DNA of 64,000 nt, taken from Candidatus Albibeggiatoa sp. nov. NOAA (GTDB lineage: Bacteria > Pseudomonadota > Gammaproteobacteria > Beggiatoales > Beggiatoaceae). The stretch covers positions 1 to 64,000 of the forward strand of contig JAOXRS010000257.1 of the NCBI GenBank assembly GCA_025800385.1, given 5' to 3'. Below are positions 8,052-16,677 of the stretch, piece after piece (position 1 is the stretch's first letter; each line of letters begins with the position of its first letter). Under the pieces are notes generated by a model, which was not told the DNA's origin, did not search any database, and saw only the letters and a program-made list of their open reading frames with translations. The position numbers were made by a program, and so were the translations under genes.

Positions 8052-10619
8052 ATGGACATGTTGGTGATGGTTGCGGGCGCAGTCGCTGGTGCGGTTGTGG
8101 TATCAAAGCTTTCTAGCATAGCAGTTGCTAAAGTGCCTTTTAAGAAAAAAATGGTGAGCAAACCCGCTACAAAAAAAGCCTCTACTCAAGAAAACGCAGC
8201 CAAGCCTACGACTGAGCCAACCGTCCATATTAATATTCAAGGTTCTGCTGAACAAGCCAACATCAATATTGGTTCGGGTAATAATCAAGCTATTTCTAGC
8301 ATGTCAGATACCTACCAAGTGTCCAAAGTCATTGAATCAAGCCAGCCTTATCTAACAAAACTCCCGCCTTTAAACCATAAAACCATTGGGCGCGGTACAG
8401 AGCTGGGGCAAATTACACGAGCAGTTCATAGCAAAAAACAAGTGGTGGCCATTATTGCATTTGGTGGGGTGGGGAAAACCACTTTAGTGCGGCAATGGCT
8501 GGAAAACTTGAAAGCCAAAGATTACGAAAGCTTTAAACATAAGAAAATCTTTGCTTGGTCGTTTTATAGCCAAGGTTCACATGAAACACAAAATTCCTCA
8601 GTCCCATTTTTTGAAGCAGTTTTGCCTTTTTTCGGCGCGGCGGAAATTCCTAAACAAGATGAACAAAAAGGGGAGTTATTAGCTAAGTTGTTATTTGCAG
8701 AACAAGCAATGTTAATTTTAGATGGTTTAGAGCCGTTACAAAATCGTGTTGATGTGATGGAAGGGCATTTTAAAGATGTGGCATTACAGCAGTTTTTATG
8801 GGCGGTTAAGCGTGGTGGATACAATACAACAAGTCTGATTTTGATGACTTCACGCCAACCGATCGAGGAATTAAAAGGATTTGACGGGTTTAAAGAAATT
8901 GATTTACGTCTGTTGAGTAAGTCGAATGGGATGAAGCTGTTAAGATCATTACAAGTGCAGGGCACAGATAAGGCATTGCAAAAGGCCAGTGAGGTAAATA
9001 GAGGCCATGCGTTAGCGTTAGTTTTATTAGCGAAGTTGTTAGTGACACAGTTTCAAGGTCATATTGCTTTTCGTAATCAGCTGCCACGCTTTAAGGGAAA
9101 AAGGTCTGATGAACGTCATGCACGGAGAATTTTGCAGTTTTATGATGAGCAGTGTTGGGATGATACAAGTTTAGAGCGGCGATTTTTGTATTTATTGGGA
9201 TTATTTGATCGGCCAATGGGTTTGGTTGAGAAACAAGTGTTATTTGAGAAAGCAACATTTGCCCAGCCATTAGGACAGTTGTCAGAATTGGAATTTCAGA
9301 ATTTAGTAAGTAAGTTAGAAATTGCCAATTTATTATTTAGTTCGGAAATAGACTGGGATTGTCACCCAATTATTCGTCAATACTTTGGACAACGTTTTAA
9401 AGACACAAAAGAAGATTTGTTTAAGCAGGCGCATTTGGTTTTATTTGAATATTATCAATCTGTACCTGATAAAGATCACCCTGAGACATTAGAAGAATTA
9501 GAACCTTTATATCGTGCGGTTGTGCATGGGTGTTTGGGTGGGGAATATAAAGATGCATTGGATATCTACCGCAATCGTATTCGGGGAGGAAGTGATATAT
9601 TTTATGCAACTCAAAATTTAGGGGCATATAGCCAAGCTCTAACGGTACTTAAAGCATTTTTTAAAGAAAATTGGTTATGGTCAGCAGGACAGAAAACATT
9701 ATCTGCTGAAGAGCAAGCTTTGTTATTAGGAGAAGCTGCATTTGTTCTCATGTCATTAGGGTATATATCTGAGTCTTTAGAACTTAGAACAAAAGATATT
9801 AACTTATATAAAAAACAACAAAACTGGAAAGAAATATCTCGTTCTTTTAGAAACCTTGCTAATCAACATATCCTTCTTGGCTCAATCAGTCATGCAATTA
9901 AGGCAGCTAAACAAGCAATACATTATACAAAATATATTGATAGTAAAAATGATTTTACTCAAATGCATATATCAAAAAGCTATGCTATGTTTGGCATATG
10001 TTTATATCTACAAAATACAATAGAACATGCTTCAGATATGTTTCTAAAAGCTGAAAATTTTCAATTAAAACAATATCCAAGTGTACCATTTTTACACGAG
10101 CTTGCAGGTTTCTATTATTGTTCTTTATTATTGGAACAGTCTGAAAATATTGGTGAAATTAAACAAATACTAAATAGAGGAAATAAATTACTTGAAATAT
10201 CAATAAATAGGCAACGTCCTCTCTATATTGCACTTAATCAACTAATTTTAACTCGTTGCTATCAAACCTTGAATAAATTAGAGCAAGCAAATAATTATAT
10301 GCATCTTGCAATAGCTAATATACGTAAATCAGGAAAAATTAATCTCTTACCTTTGTTCCTTATTAATTGTGCTAATTTTCATTTACAACAAAAAAAATGG
10401 GATGATGCCAAACGTGATCTTGATGAAGCAGAAGGTATTATCAAGCGTGGAGATATGAAACTATACGCTGTAGATTGGCATTTAGCCATGAGTCACTATC
10501 AACTCGCCATGGACAATAAAAAAGCTGCAATTGAACATCAATACACAGCAAAACAACTCATCAAAGTCACAGGCTATAAACTACGAGAAAAAGACTTAAA
10601 TCAAGCATTATTGAAATAA
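8052..10619 (+). CDS. STAND NTPase with C-terminal TPR repeats
   Basis: An 855-residue NLR-like signalling ATPase. The N terminus (1-25) is hydrophobic and Ala/Val-rich, followed by a Lys-rich stretch and an Asn/Gly-rich piece with VHINIQGS and NINIGSGNNQ. The NTPase domain has Walker A GGVGKTTL (138-145), Walker B LILDG (221-225) and a LMTSRQP sensor-like motif. A winged-helix region follows to about residue 430. The C-terminal 400 residues are helical TPR-like repeats, probably the ligand sensor. Such proteins oligomerise on sensing a trigger; many bacterial members act in anti-phage defence, but no effector domain is recognisable here. Composition falls sharply within the TPR half. The ATG at 8052 follows GAGTGGG; a GTG at 8007 would add 15 residues. 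Confidence 0.85.
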   Translation: MDMLVMVAGAVAGAVVVSKLSSIAVAKVPFKKKMVSKPATKKASTQENAAKPTTEPTVHINIQGSAEQANINIGSGNNQAISSMSDTYQVSKVIESSQPYLTKLPPLNHKTIGRGTELGQITRAVHSKKQVVAIIAFGGVGKTTLVRQWLENLKAKDYESFKHKKIFAWSFYSQGSHETQNSSVPFFEAVLPFFGAAEIPKQDEQKGELLAKLLFAEQAMLILDGLEPLQNRVDVMEGHFKDVALQQFLWAVKRGGYNTTSLILMTSRQPIEELKGFDGFKEIDLRLLSKSNGMKLLRSLQVQGTDKALQKASEVNRGHALALVLLAKLLVTQFQGHIAFRNQLPRFKGKRSDERHARRILQFYDEQCWDDTSLERRFLYLLGLFDRPMGLVEKQVLFEKATFAQPLGQLSELEFQNLVSKLEIANLLFSSEIDWDCHPIIRQYFGQRFKDTKEDLFKQAHLVLFEYYQSVPDKDHPETLEELEPLYRAVVHGCLGGEYKDALDIYRNRIRGGSDIFYATQNLGAYSQALTVLKAFFKENWLWSAGQKTLSAEEQALLLGEAAFVLMSLGYISESLELRTKDINLYKKQQNWKEISRSFRNLANQHILLGSISHAIKAAKQAIHYTKYIDSKNDFTQMHISKSYAMFGICLYLQNTIEHASDMFLKAENFQLKQYPSVPFLHELAGFYYCSLLLEQSENIGEIKQILNRGNKLLEISINRQRPLYIALNQLILTRCYQTLNKLEQANNYMHLAIANIRKSGKINLLPLFLINCANFHLQQKKWDDAKRDLDEAEGIIKRGDMKLYAVDWHLAMSHYQLAMDNKKAAIEHQYTAKQLIKVTGYKLREKDLNQALLK

Positions 10620-11190
10620 TTTGCGTATATATCCAAGTTTGCCCTTGCATTATATTTTTTAGCATTATGTAAACTTGAATAAAGCTTATAAATATTAATT
10701 ATCAAAATAAACCTTTGGTTAAATCACTTTTGGTGCATTTTTACATTGCGTTTTTCCTTATTATCAGTTATCTTATCGCGCCCTTAGTTCATCAGGGTAA
10801 GCAAAAACCGATAATCGGCAGAAAAAAACGATGAATGGACTATGTGGTTGATATATAAAACAAATATTGTATCACACAAAGATTTTCATTGAAAAAATGA
10901 CTTTCCGATCAATAGGATAGCCATAAAACAAGCAGTTATGCAGGTACTAGATTGTTGGGGCGATCAAGTATAAACTGATTGCCAGTATCTCAAATACTGT
11001 TTCTTACAGGACACACAGTCACTCAATTTTAAGTGACGCTTAATATTTTGATAGACGCGACAAAATAATAGGCCCATTCTTAATTTGTATTTAAATACAA
11101 CAAGCTGATAGGCATTTATTTAGAACGATTGTCTAAAATTGTCAAGTAACTTTTTGACTTTGAAATACTTACCTTGGAGGTAAAAGAATC
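10620..11190. other. Intergenic region upstream of dnaA
   Basis: This gene-free stretch is 571 bases and AT-rich. It holds a near-perfect small dyad CCGATAATCGG at 10808-10818 and the palindromes upstream of dnaA described separately. A 7-base inverted pair (CAAGTTT and AAACTTG) flanks about 34 bases just after the STAND gene, with no T-run. I found no exact TTATCCACA box on either strand, so I do not call an origin. No open frame with a ribosome site was seen. Confidence 0.5.
11085..11158. promoter_or_regulatory. Palindrome cluster in the dnaA leader
   Basis: Three inverted repeats lie in 74 bases before dnaA. TTGTATTTAAATACAA at 11085-11100 is a perfect 16-base palindrome. TTTAGA at 11119-11124 pairs with TCTAAA at 11132-11137. 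GTCAA at 11141-11145 pairs with TTGAC at 11154-11158. They could be operators for dnaA control or leader-RNA hairpins. No known binding protein is identified. Confidence 0.45.
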
Positions 11191-12507
11191 GTGTCCGCCC
11201 AGTTGTGGAATCAATGTCTTGGCTACTTAGAGCAAAAGCTTACGCCTAAAGACTTTAATACCTGGATACGTCCACTACAAGCAGATGAGGACGCGGACTG
11301 CTTGCGCCTGTACGCCCCTAACCAATTTGTGTTAGAGCGAATCAAAAAAGAATACCAACAGCACATCAACACGGTGATGACGCATGTTAGGCCTAAACAA
11401 CAGCCTAAACTATTAATTCAAGTCGGTAGCCCTAGCAAAGCCAATCAACAAAAACGCACCATTGGTCGCAGCCCAATTACAGCTGAAACCTTTACAACTC
11501 ATTTAAATCCACAGCTCAGCTTTAACAGCTTTGTCGCAGGTGAATCTAATCGCCTTGCCCAATTTGCATCATTACAATTCGCTGAACAAGGTGGTTACAA
11601 TCCACTATTTATTTACGGTGGCGTTGGCTTAGGTAAAACCCATTTAATGCACGCAGTCGGCAATCACATCATGTCACGCCAACCGGGGGCTAAAGTCAGT
11701 TATGTTCGTGCTGAGCAATTTGTAAACGAAATGGTGAAGTCACTCCGAGAAAATAAAATGGGTGATTTTAAAAAACGTTATCGCTCTTTAGATGCGTTGT
11801 TGATTGATGACGTACAGTTTTTCGCCAATAAAACTCGTTCTCAAGAAGAGTTATATCATACGTTCAATGTGCTATTAGAAGATAGTCGAAACAAGATTGT
11901 ATTGGCCTGTGATCGTGTGCCTCAGCAGATCCAGGGTATTGAAGACCGTTTAAAGTCGCGTTTTAGTAGTGGTTTAAGCGTATCTGTTACTCCGCCTGAC
12001 TTTTCAACCCGTTTAACAATTTTAGAAACCAAAGCACGTTTAGCGAAAATTGAGTTGCCAACAGATGTAAACAGTTTTATTGCTGAACACATTCACTCTA
12101 ATGTCAGAGAGCTGGAAGGAGCTTTAAATCGCTTAATTGCTGTTGCCCGTTTATTACGCCAGAAAATCACCCTAGACAGTGCTCAATCAACGTTAGAAGA
12201 CTTATGCTCGATTAAGATGCAAGAAATCAATGCACAAATGATTCAAGAGCTGGTGGCGGATTATTACAAAGTATCTGTTGCTGATTTGTGTTCTAAACGT
12301 CGTCATCGGCAAATTGTTCGCCCAAGACAAATGGCAATGTTATTAATGAAAGAATTAACCGATCATAGTTTACCTGAAATTGGTGGTGCATTTGGTGGAC
12401 GCGATCACACAACTGTTTTACATGGCTGTAAGACCATCGATAAATTAAAAATGACGGATGCACAAGTCAATAAAGATTATTTGCAGCTATTAAGTCATTT
12501 ATCTTAA
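11191..12507 (+). CDS. dnaA: Chromosomal replication initiator DnaA
   Basis: The initiator ATPase that binds DnaA boxes and melts the origin. The 438 residues show all domains: the N-terminal helicase-contact domain (1-75), a short variable linker, the AAA+ domain with Walker A GGVGLGKT (143-150) and Walker B LLIDD (203-207), and the C-terminal DNA-binding domain ending with the signature GGRDHTTVLHGC. Start is GTG at 11191 with a strong GGAGG about 11 bases upstream. The usual neighbours dnaN, recF and gyrB are absent; the next gene is a secreted beta-propeller with its own promoter. DnaA itself appears intact and typical. Confidence 0.98.
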   Translation: MSAQLWNQCLGYLEQKLTPKDFNTWIRPLQADEDADCLRLYAPNQFVLERIKKEYQQHINTVMTHVRPKQQPKLLIQVGSPSKANQQKRTIGRSPITAETFTTHLNPQLSFNSFVAGESNRLAQFASLQFAEQGGYNPLFIYGGVGLGKTHLMHAVGNHIMSRQPGAKVSYVRAEQFVNEMVKSLRENKMGDFKKRYRSLDALLIDDVQFFANKTRSQEELYHTFNVLLEDSRNKIVLACDRVPQQIQGIEDRLKSRFSSGLSVSVTPPDFSTRLTILETKARLAKIELPTDVNSFIAEHIHSNVRELEGALNRLIAVARLLRQKITLDSAQSTLEDLCSIKMQEINAQMIQELVADYYKVSVADLCSKRRHRQIVRPRQMAMLLMKELTDHSLPEIGGAFGGRDHTTVLHGCKTIDKLKMTDAQVNKDYLQLLSHLS

Positions 12508-12542
12508 AAAATAGTACCTATCACTCAAATCCGCAAAATCTT

Positions 12543-12551
12543 TGCTACAAT
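12543..12551 (+). promoter_or_regulatory. Extended -10 promoter for the beta-propeller gene
   Basis: TG at 12543-12544, one base, then TACAAT at 12546-12551 forms an extended -10 element 36 bases before the start at 12588. No good -35 is present, which is usual for this class. It suggests the gene is transcribed separately from dnaA. Confidence 0.45.
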
Positions 12552-12587
12552 GACATTTTTATCTCTTGCAACCCTCAAAGGTGTGAT

Positions 12588-13469
12588 ATGTCATTAATAA
12601 TAAAATCTACTATCGCCGCCATGACCTTAGGTTTCGCAACACAAGTTTTTGCTGATGCTGCTTTTACTGAAGTTTGGACGCTGAGCGAAGGTTTAGATAA
12701 GCCTGAATCTGTGGCTTATGATGCCAAGCGCGAACGCTTATATGTTTCTAATGTACAAGGTGAACCGTTAGGCATGGATGGTAAGGGCTATATTTCAATT
12801 ATCAGCCTAGAGGGTAAGACAATTGATGCAGCGTGGGTTGTTGAAGGTTTAAATGCACCAAAAGGTATGGATGTTACAGATGATACGTTATATGTCTCTG
12901 ACATCAATGCTTTGGTTGCTATTGATATTGAATCAGGCGAGGTTACACAACGTTATACCGCTGAAAAAAGTGTCTTTCTAAATGATGTCACAGTTGATAG
13001 CAAAGGTAATGTATATGTGTCAGATTTTTTTGCAGATACCATTTATTGCTTATGTGATGGAAAATTTGATGTATGGGCACAAGATGCTGCATTAGCCAGT
13101 CCAAACGGTTTACTTGCTGAAAAAGATCGTTTAGTTGTTGGTAGTTGGGGCATTCGTACGGAAGGTTTTCAAACCTCAGAAACAGGTTATTTAAAAGCGA
13201 TTGCTTATGATAATACCAGCAAAATTGAGCCATTGGGTTCAACGGAAAGCTTTGCTAATGTTGATGGCGTGGAATCAGACGGCAACGGTGGTTATTACGT
13301 AACAGATTGGATTGCGGGTAAATTATTTGCGGTCACAGCAGATGGTAAAGCACAAGAAGTTATGGACTATAATCAAGGTTCTGCTGACCATGAGTACATT
13401 GCGGAAAAAGGTTTATTACTTGTTCCAATGATGTTAGACAAACAAGTCAAAGCATTTAAGAAGAACTAA
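12588..13469 (+). CDS. Exported SMP-30/NHL-type beta-propeller protein
   Basis: A 293-residue protein with a signal peptide (1-22, cleaving before DAAF). The mature part is made of repeating propeller blades: LDKPESVAYDAKRERLYVSNV, LNAPKGMDVTDDTLYVSDI, LNDVTVDSKGNVYVSDF and VDGVESDGNGGYYVTDW. These match the SMP-30/gluconolactonase and NHL superfamily, a six-bladed propeller that often binds a metal and acts as a lactonase or as a binding scaffold. I cannot tell enzyme from scaffold. It is probably periplasmic. The gene stands alone between dnaA and a clear terminator. Confidence 0.8.
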   Translation: MSLIIKSTIAAMTLGFATQVFADAAFTEVWTLSEGLDKPESVAYDAKRERLYVSNVQGEPLGMDGKGYISIISLEGKTIDAAWVVEGLNAPKGMDVTDDTLYVSDINALVAIDIESGEVTQRYTAEKSVFLNDVTVDSKGNVYVSDFFADTIYCLCDGKFDVWAQDAALASPNGLLAEKDRLVVGSWGIRTEGFQTSETGYLKAIAYDNTSKIEPLGSTESFANVDGVESDGNGGYYVTDWIAGKLFAVTADGKAQEVMDYNQGSADHEYIAEKGLLLVPMMLDKQVKAFKKN

Positions 13470-13482
13470 CCAGTGAATTAAC

Positions 13483-13513
13483 AGAGCCATACCATATTGA
13501 TGTGGCTCTTTTC
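13483..13513 (+). terminator. Rho-independent terminator
   Basis: AGAGCCA at 13483-13489 pairs with TGGCTCT at 13503-13509 and is followed by TTTT. It lies 14 bases after the beta-propeller stop and ends plus-strand transcription before convergent rppH. Confidence 0.8.
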
Positions 13514-13522
13514 ACATACATA

Positions 13523-14059
13523 TTATAAACGCTGATATATTTTTGCAGGGGCTGCTTTGCGATGAATGACGGTTCTTGCTGGACGGCTTTTCTTCAACAA
13601 AGGTTCAAGCTCTTTTAATGCAGCTTCATATACTTTGTATTTGAAATGCACCACTTCATCTAGTGGTTTCCAATAGTTAACCCACTCCCATTGCTCAAAC
13701 TCTGGTGAGTAGCTTTTGTCAAAACGAATATCAGTATCTTTGCCTGTCAAGCGCAATAAATACCAGATTTGTTTCTGCCCAATACACAAGGGTTTTTGAT
13801 GGTAGCGAATTAGGTTTTGCGGTAGGCGATAACTTAACCAACGTTTCGTTGCACCTAATACTTGCACCTGTTTCGCAGTCAAGCCAACTTCTTCGTAAAG
13901 CTCACGAAATAATGCTTGCTTTGGGGTTTCATTGGCCTTGATGCCACCTTGAGGAAACTGCCATGCGTTCTGACCTAATCTTTTAGCCCACAGCACATTT
14001 CCCTCCTGATTACTCAGGATAATCCCCACATTCAATCTGTAGCCTTTATTATCAATCAT
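13523..14059 (-). CDS. rppH: RNA pyrophosphohydrolase RppH
   Basis: A 178-residue Nudix hydrolase that removes pyrophosphate from the 5' end of mRNA and so starts decay. The N terminus MIDNKGYRLNVGIIL matches the family. The Nudix box runs from GGIKANETPKQALFRE through LYEEVGL at about residues 38-60. The segment FPQGGI before it and the W-L-SYRLP region are also typical. The ATG at 14059 fits the conserved family start; a GTG 12 bases upstream is possible. ptsP, a frequent neighbour in proteobacteria, is absent. Confidence 0.93.
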   Translation of the reverse strand: MIDNKGYRLNVGIILSNQEGNVLWAKRLGQNAWQFPQGGIKANETPKQALFRELYEEVGLTAKQVQVLGATKRWLSYRLPQNLIRYHQKPLCIGQKQIWYLLRLTGKDTDIRFDKSYSPEFEQWEWVNYWKPLDEVVHFKYKVYEAALKELEPLLKKSRPARTVIHRKAAPAKIYQRL

Positions 14060-14450
14060 AGGTCTTACCACTATGCCAAAATGGGTTTATCGAGTGAAGG
14101 ACTCTGATAAGTTAGGATTAAATAAATCACTCTGATTTACAGTAACTTATTTCTAAGTGTAATCATAAAACTGTCATATCGCAAGCTTTTAACGTATAAG
14201 TATTATATATTAAGATTGTAACTATCTGATATTTAAGATATATAAAAAAAGCAATTAAATCGATTTTTGTGTTGAAATATGATCATACCTCACTATCACG
14301 CTTACAGAGTACTTATATTATTATAAAATTTACTTATAACAGGGTTTTTCCAAATCTACGCCCTTGTAATTTATATAACAAATCAATAGGGGTTGTTATA
14401 ATATAGCTTTTCACTAGGTTTTATATAAAACGACTCATGAGGAGCATTGA
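14060..14450. other. AT-rich intergenic region upstream of the chemoreceptor
   Basis: About 390 bases between divergent rppH and the poly-HAMP receptor gene. A TATAAT hexamer lies at 14397-14402, some 50 bases before the receptor start, but no acceptable -35 sits at the right distance. I see no gene, repeat or terminator here. Confidence 0.4.
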
Positions 14451-16559
14451 GTGCGACTAGCTCAACTTTCTTTGCATCAAAAGCTTTGGTTACTTATTAC
14501 ACCAACGTTATTTTATTTATTATTACTTACAGTTATGGTTGCCAGTCAACAGCTCCAACTTAACCAATTTCAAACAACCAGCTTCACTATTATTGGTCTA
14601 TTCACCACACTGACCTTTATTACAGGTGCATTTCTGATCTGGATGACATCGGTTATTAAGCAAAGTTTTGACCCACTTATAAATCATATACCAGATGAAT
14701 CCAAGCTAGATACAGAAACCCAGCAACAAGATTACAGCCAAAGCAATCAATTACTCGAGATCAATGCAAAAAATCAAATTAAATTACATGAAAACCAATT
14801 GCTTATTGACGAATACCAACGTATGTCTGAAGAGCTGCAGCAAATTTTCACAGCACTTGCAGAAGGCCAGATCAGCGTAAGTATTTCGGGTGAATATACA
14901 GATAAGCTGGCTGTGTTAAAAACAAATATTAATTCTGCTTTAAATCATATTGATACTGTAATAAATGATATTAAAGCCACAACTGAAACATCTGCAAATG
15001 GATTACTCGATCAGCGTATTGAATTAGAGGGCAAGCAAGGTATTTTCAAAACTGTATCCGAGCATATTAATCAAAATCTTGCGATGAATCAGTTATTGCT
15101 GGAAGAAATAAATAAAGTATTTCAAGCCATTGCTGATGGTGATTTAAATCAAACCCTACAACATGATTACCTCGGCTATCTACAACAAACCAAAGATCAT
15201 GTGAACAGCTCGATTAAATGTTTACATCATGATATATCAGCAATAAAAGATGTTTTGGGCATGGCTGCAAAAGGTCAGTTGAGTGAGCGCGTTAACATCC
15301 CAAATAAACAAAGTGTACTCAATGAACTAGGGTATCAGATAAATACACATTTAGACGCAAACCAAAATATGATTGAAGAAGTAAAATGCATATTAGAAGC
15401 GATGTCTGCTGGTGATTTTAGTCAAACTGTTCAGCGTGAATATGTTGGTCATTTTGCACAATTAAAACAAGATACAAACAACTCTGTAAATAAACTCAAC
15501 CAAGTCATGGCACAAATGCATCAAGCCTTATTGAACTTACAGCAAGGCATGTTTGAGCATCGTATTCCATCAGAAAATAAACAAGGTCTTTTGCTTGATA
15601 TTACTGAAAGCATGAATCATGTTTTAGAAACGCATAAAAACGTGACTGAAGAACTTAAATGTCTTTTTCTGGCGATGTCTACGGGTGATTTAACCCAACC
15701 CATGCGAAGTAATTATGAAGGTTATACAACTGAATTAAAAGATAATTTAAATTATACGTTGACCTGTCTAAATACTATTACGACAAAACTGACACACTCC
15801 AGTAAAACGGCTAACGCAATATCTAGTGAAGTGTTACAAGATAGCCATAATGTGAATCAACATACAGCCCAGCAAGTCGCTGCATTAGAAAACATCACAA
15901 CCAATATGCAGAAGATTGTTGAAATAGCCAAACAAAATGTGAGTGATACCGAACAAACAAATCAACTTGCTATTGATACTTATGAACAGATTGAAGCGGG
16001 TAAAAAACTGTCAAATCAAGCCACTATAGCAATTGATGCAATCAGTAAAAGCAATCAAAATGTTTCGCAAATGATAAATGCAATTGATGCAATGGCGTTT
16101 CAAATTAATACTATCGCTCTAAATGCAGCAACTGAGGCAGCACGGATAGGTGGGCAAGGTTTTGCTAAGGTTGCTATCGATATACGTCACTTAGCACAAC
16201 ATAGTTTAGGTGTGGCGAAAGAACTCAGACCGTTAATGCAAGATAGCATAGAAAAAATCAATGAAGGTTCTACATTAGTTGAGCAATCAAACAATGCTTT
16301 AGATGCAATCGTGCGCAGTGCAAAAACTGTTAATGAGCATATTACAGGTATAATGACAACCAGTCACCAACAATCAACAGATATTTCACAAATTAATCAA
16401 TCGATTACAAAATTGGATGAGATAACGCAACAAAATAGCACATTAGTTCAGACGTTATCTGAGCATAGTGATAGCATGAAAAAGCAGATTATTTCTATAG
16501 AGGAACAATTGCATTTCTTTCAACCAAATACAATTCAGCAACAACCTTGTGAACAATAA
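14451..16559 (+). CDS. Poly-HAMP methyl-accepting chemotaxis-like protein
   Basis: A 702-residue transducer with two closely spaced membrane helices (about 12-31 and 44-66), leaving almost no periplasmic domain. The cytoplasmic part holds seven HAMP-like units in tandem (about 126-443) in two alternating types. One type has I/L-x-A-x-x-x-G-D with a Tyr-rich partner helix; the other has G-x-L-x-x-R-I with N/GKQG. The C-terminal signalling domain (about 445-680) has the CheA/CheW-contact hairpin INTIALNAATEAARIGGQG, but the tip is two residues shorter than the usual GEQGRGFAVVA. Start is GTG with GAGGAG upstream. No che genes are near. It probably senses a cytoplasmic or membrane signal; the ligand is unknown. 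Confidence 0.85.
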   Translation: MRLAQLSLHQKLWLLITPTLFYLLLLTVMVASQQLQLNQFQTTSFTIIGLFTTLTFITGAFLIWMTSVIKQSFDPLINHIPDESKLDTETQQQDYSQSNQLLEINAKNQIKLHENQLLIDEYQRMSEELQQIFTALAEGQISVSISGEYTDKLAVLKTNINSALNHIDTVINDIKATTETSANGLLDQRIELEGKQGIFKTVSEHINQNLAMNQLLLEEINKVFQAIADGDLNQTLQHDYLGYLQQTKDHVNSSIKCLHHDISAIKDVLGMAAKGQLSERVNIPNKQSVLNELGYQINTHLDANQNMIEEVKCILEAMSAGDFSQTVQREYVGHFAQLKQDTNNSVNKLNQVMAQMHQALLNLQQGMFEHRIPSENKQGLLLDITESMNHVLETHKNVTEELKCLFLAMSTGDLTQPMRSNYEGYTTELKDNLNYTLTCLNTITTKLTHSSKTANAISSEVLQDSHNVNQHTAQQVAALENITTNMQKIVEIAKQNVSDTEQTNQLAIDTYEQIEAGKKLSNQATIAIDAISKSNQNVSQMINAIDAMAFQINTIALNAATEAARIGGQGFAKVAIDIRHLAQHSLGVAKELRPLMQDSIEKINEGSTLVEQSNNALDAIVRSAKTVNEHITGIMTTSHQQSTDISQINQSITKLDEITQQNSTLVQTLSEHSDSMKKQIISIEEQLHFFQPNTIQQQPCEQ

Positions 16560-16677
16560 TTGGTGAATAGTGTGGGTCTTTGTTAAATGCTCACACTGCA
16601 TAAAACGCTGCCACAAAATATTGCAATTATCCTGCATCAGATTACAATTTGGCCTCCAAAATAACTAGTTTAAAAAT

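Noticed and set aside
8052..10619. Complete named anti-phage system
   Set aside because: Only one STAND gene is present; no partner effector or known gene set lies beside it.
10620..11190. Replication origin upstream of dnaA
   Set aside because: No exact DnaA box or box cluster could be found on either strand by eye, and dnaN is not adjacent.
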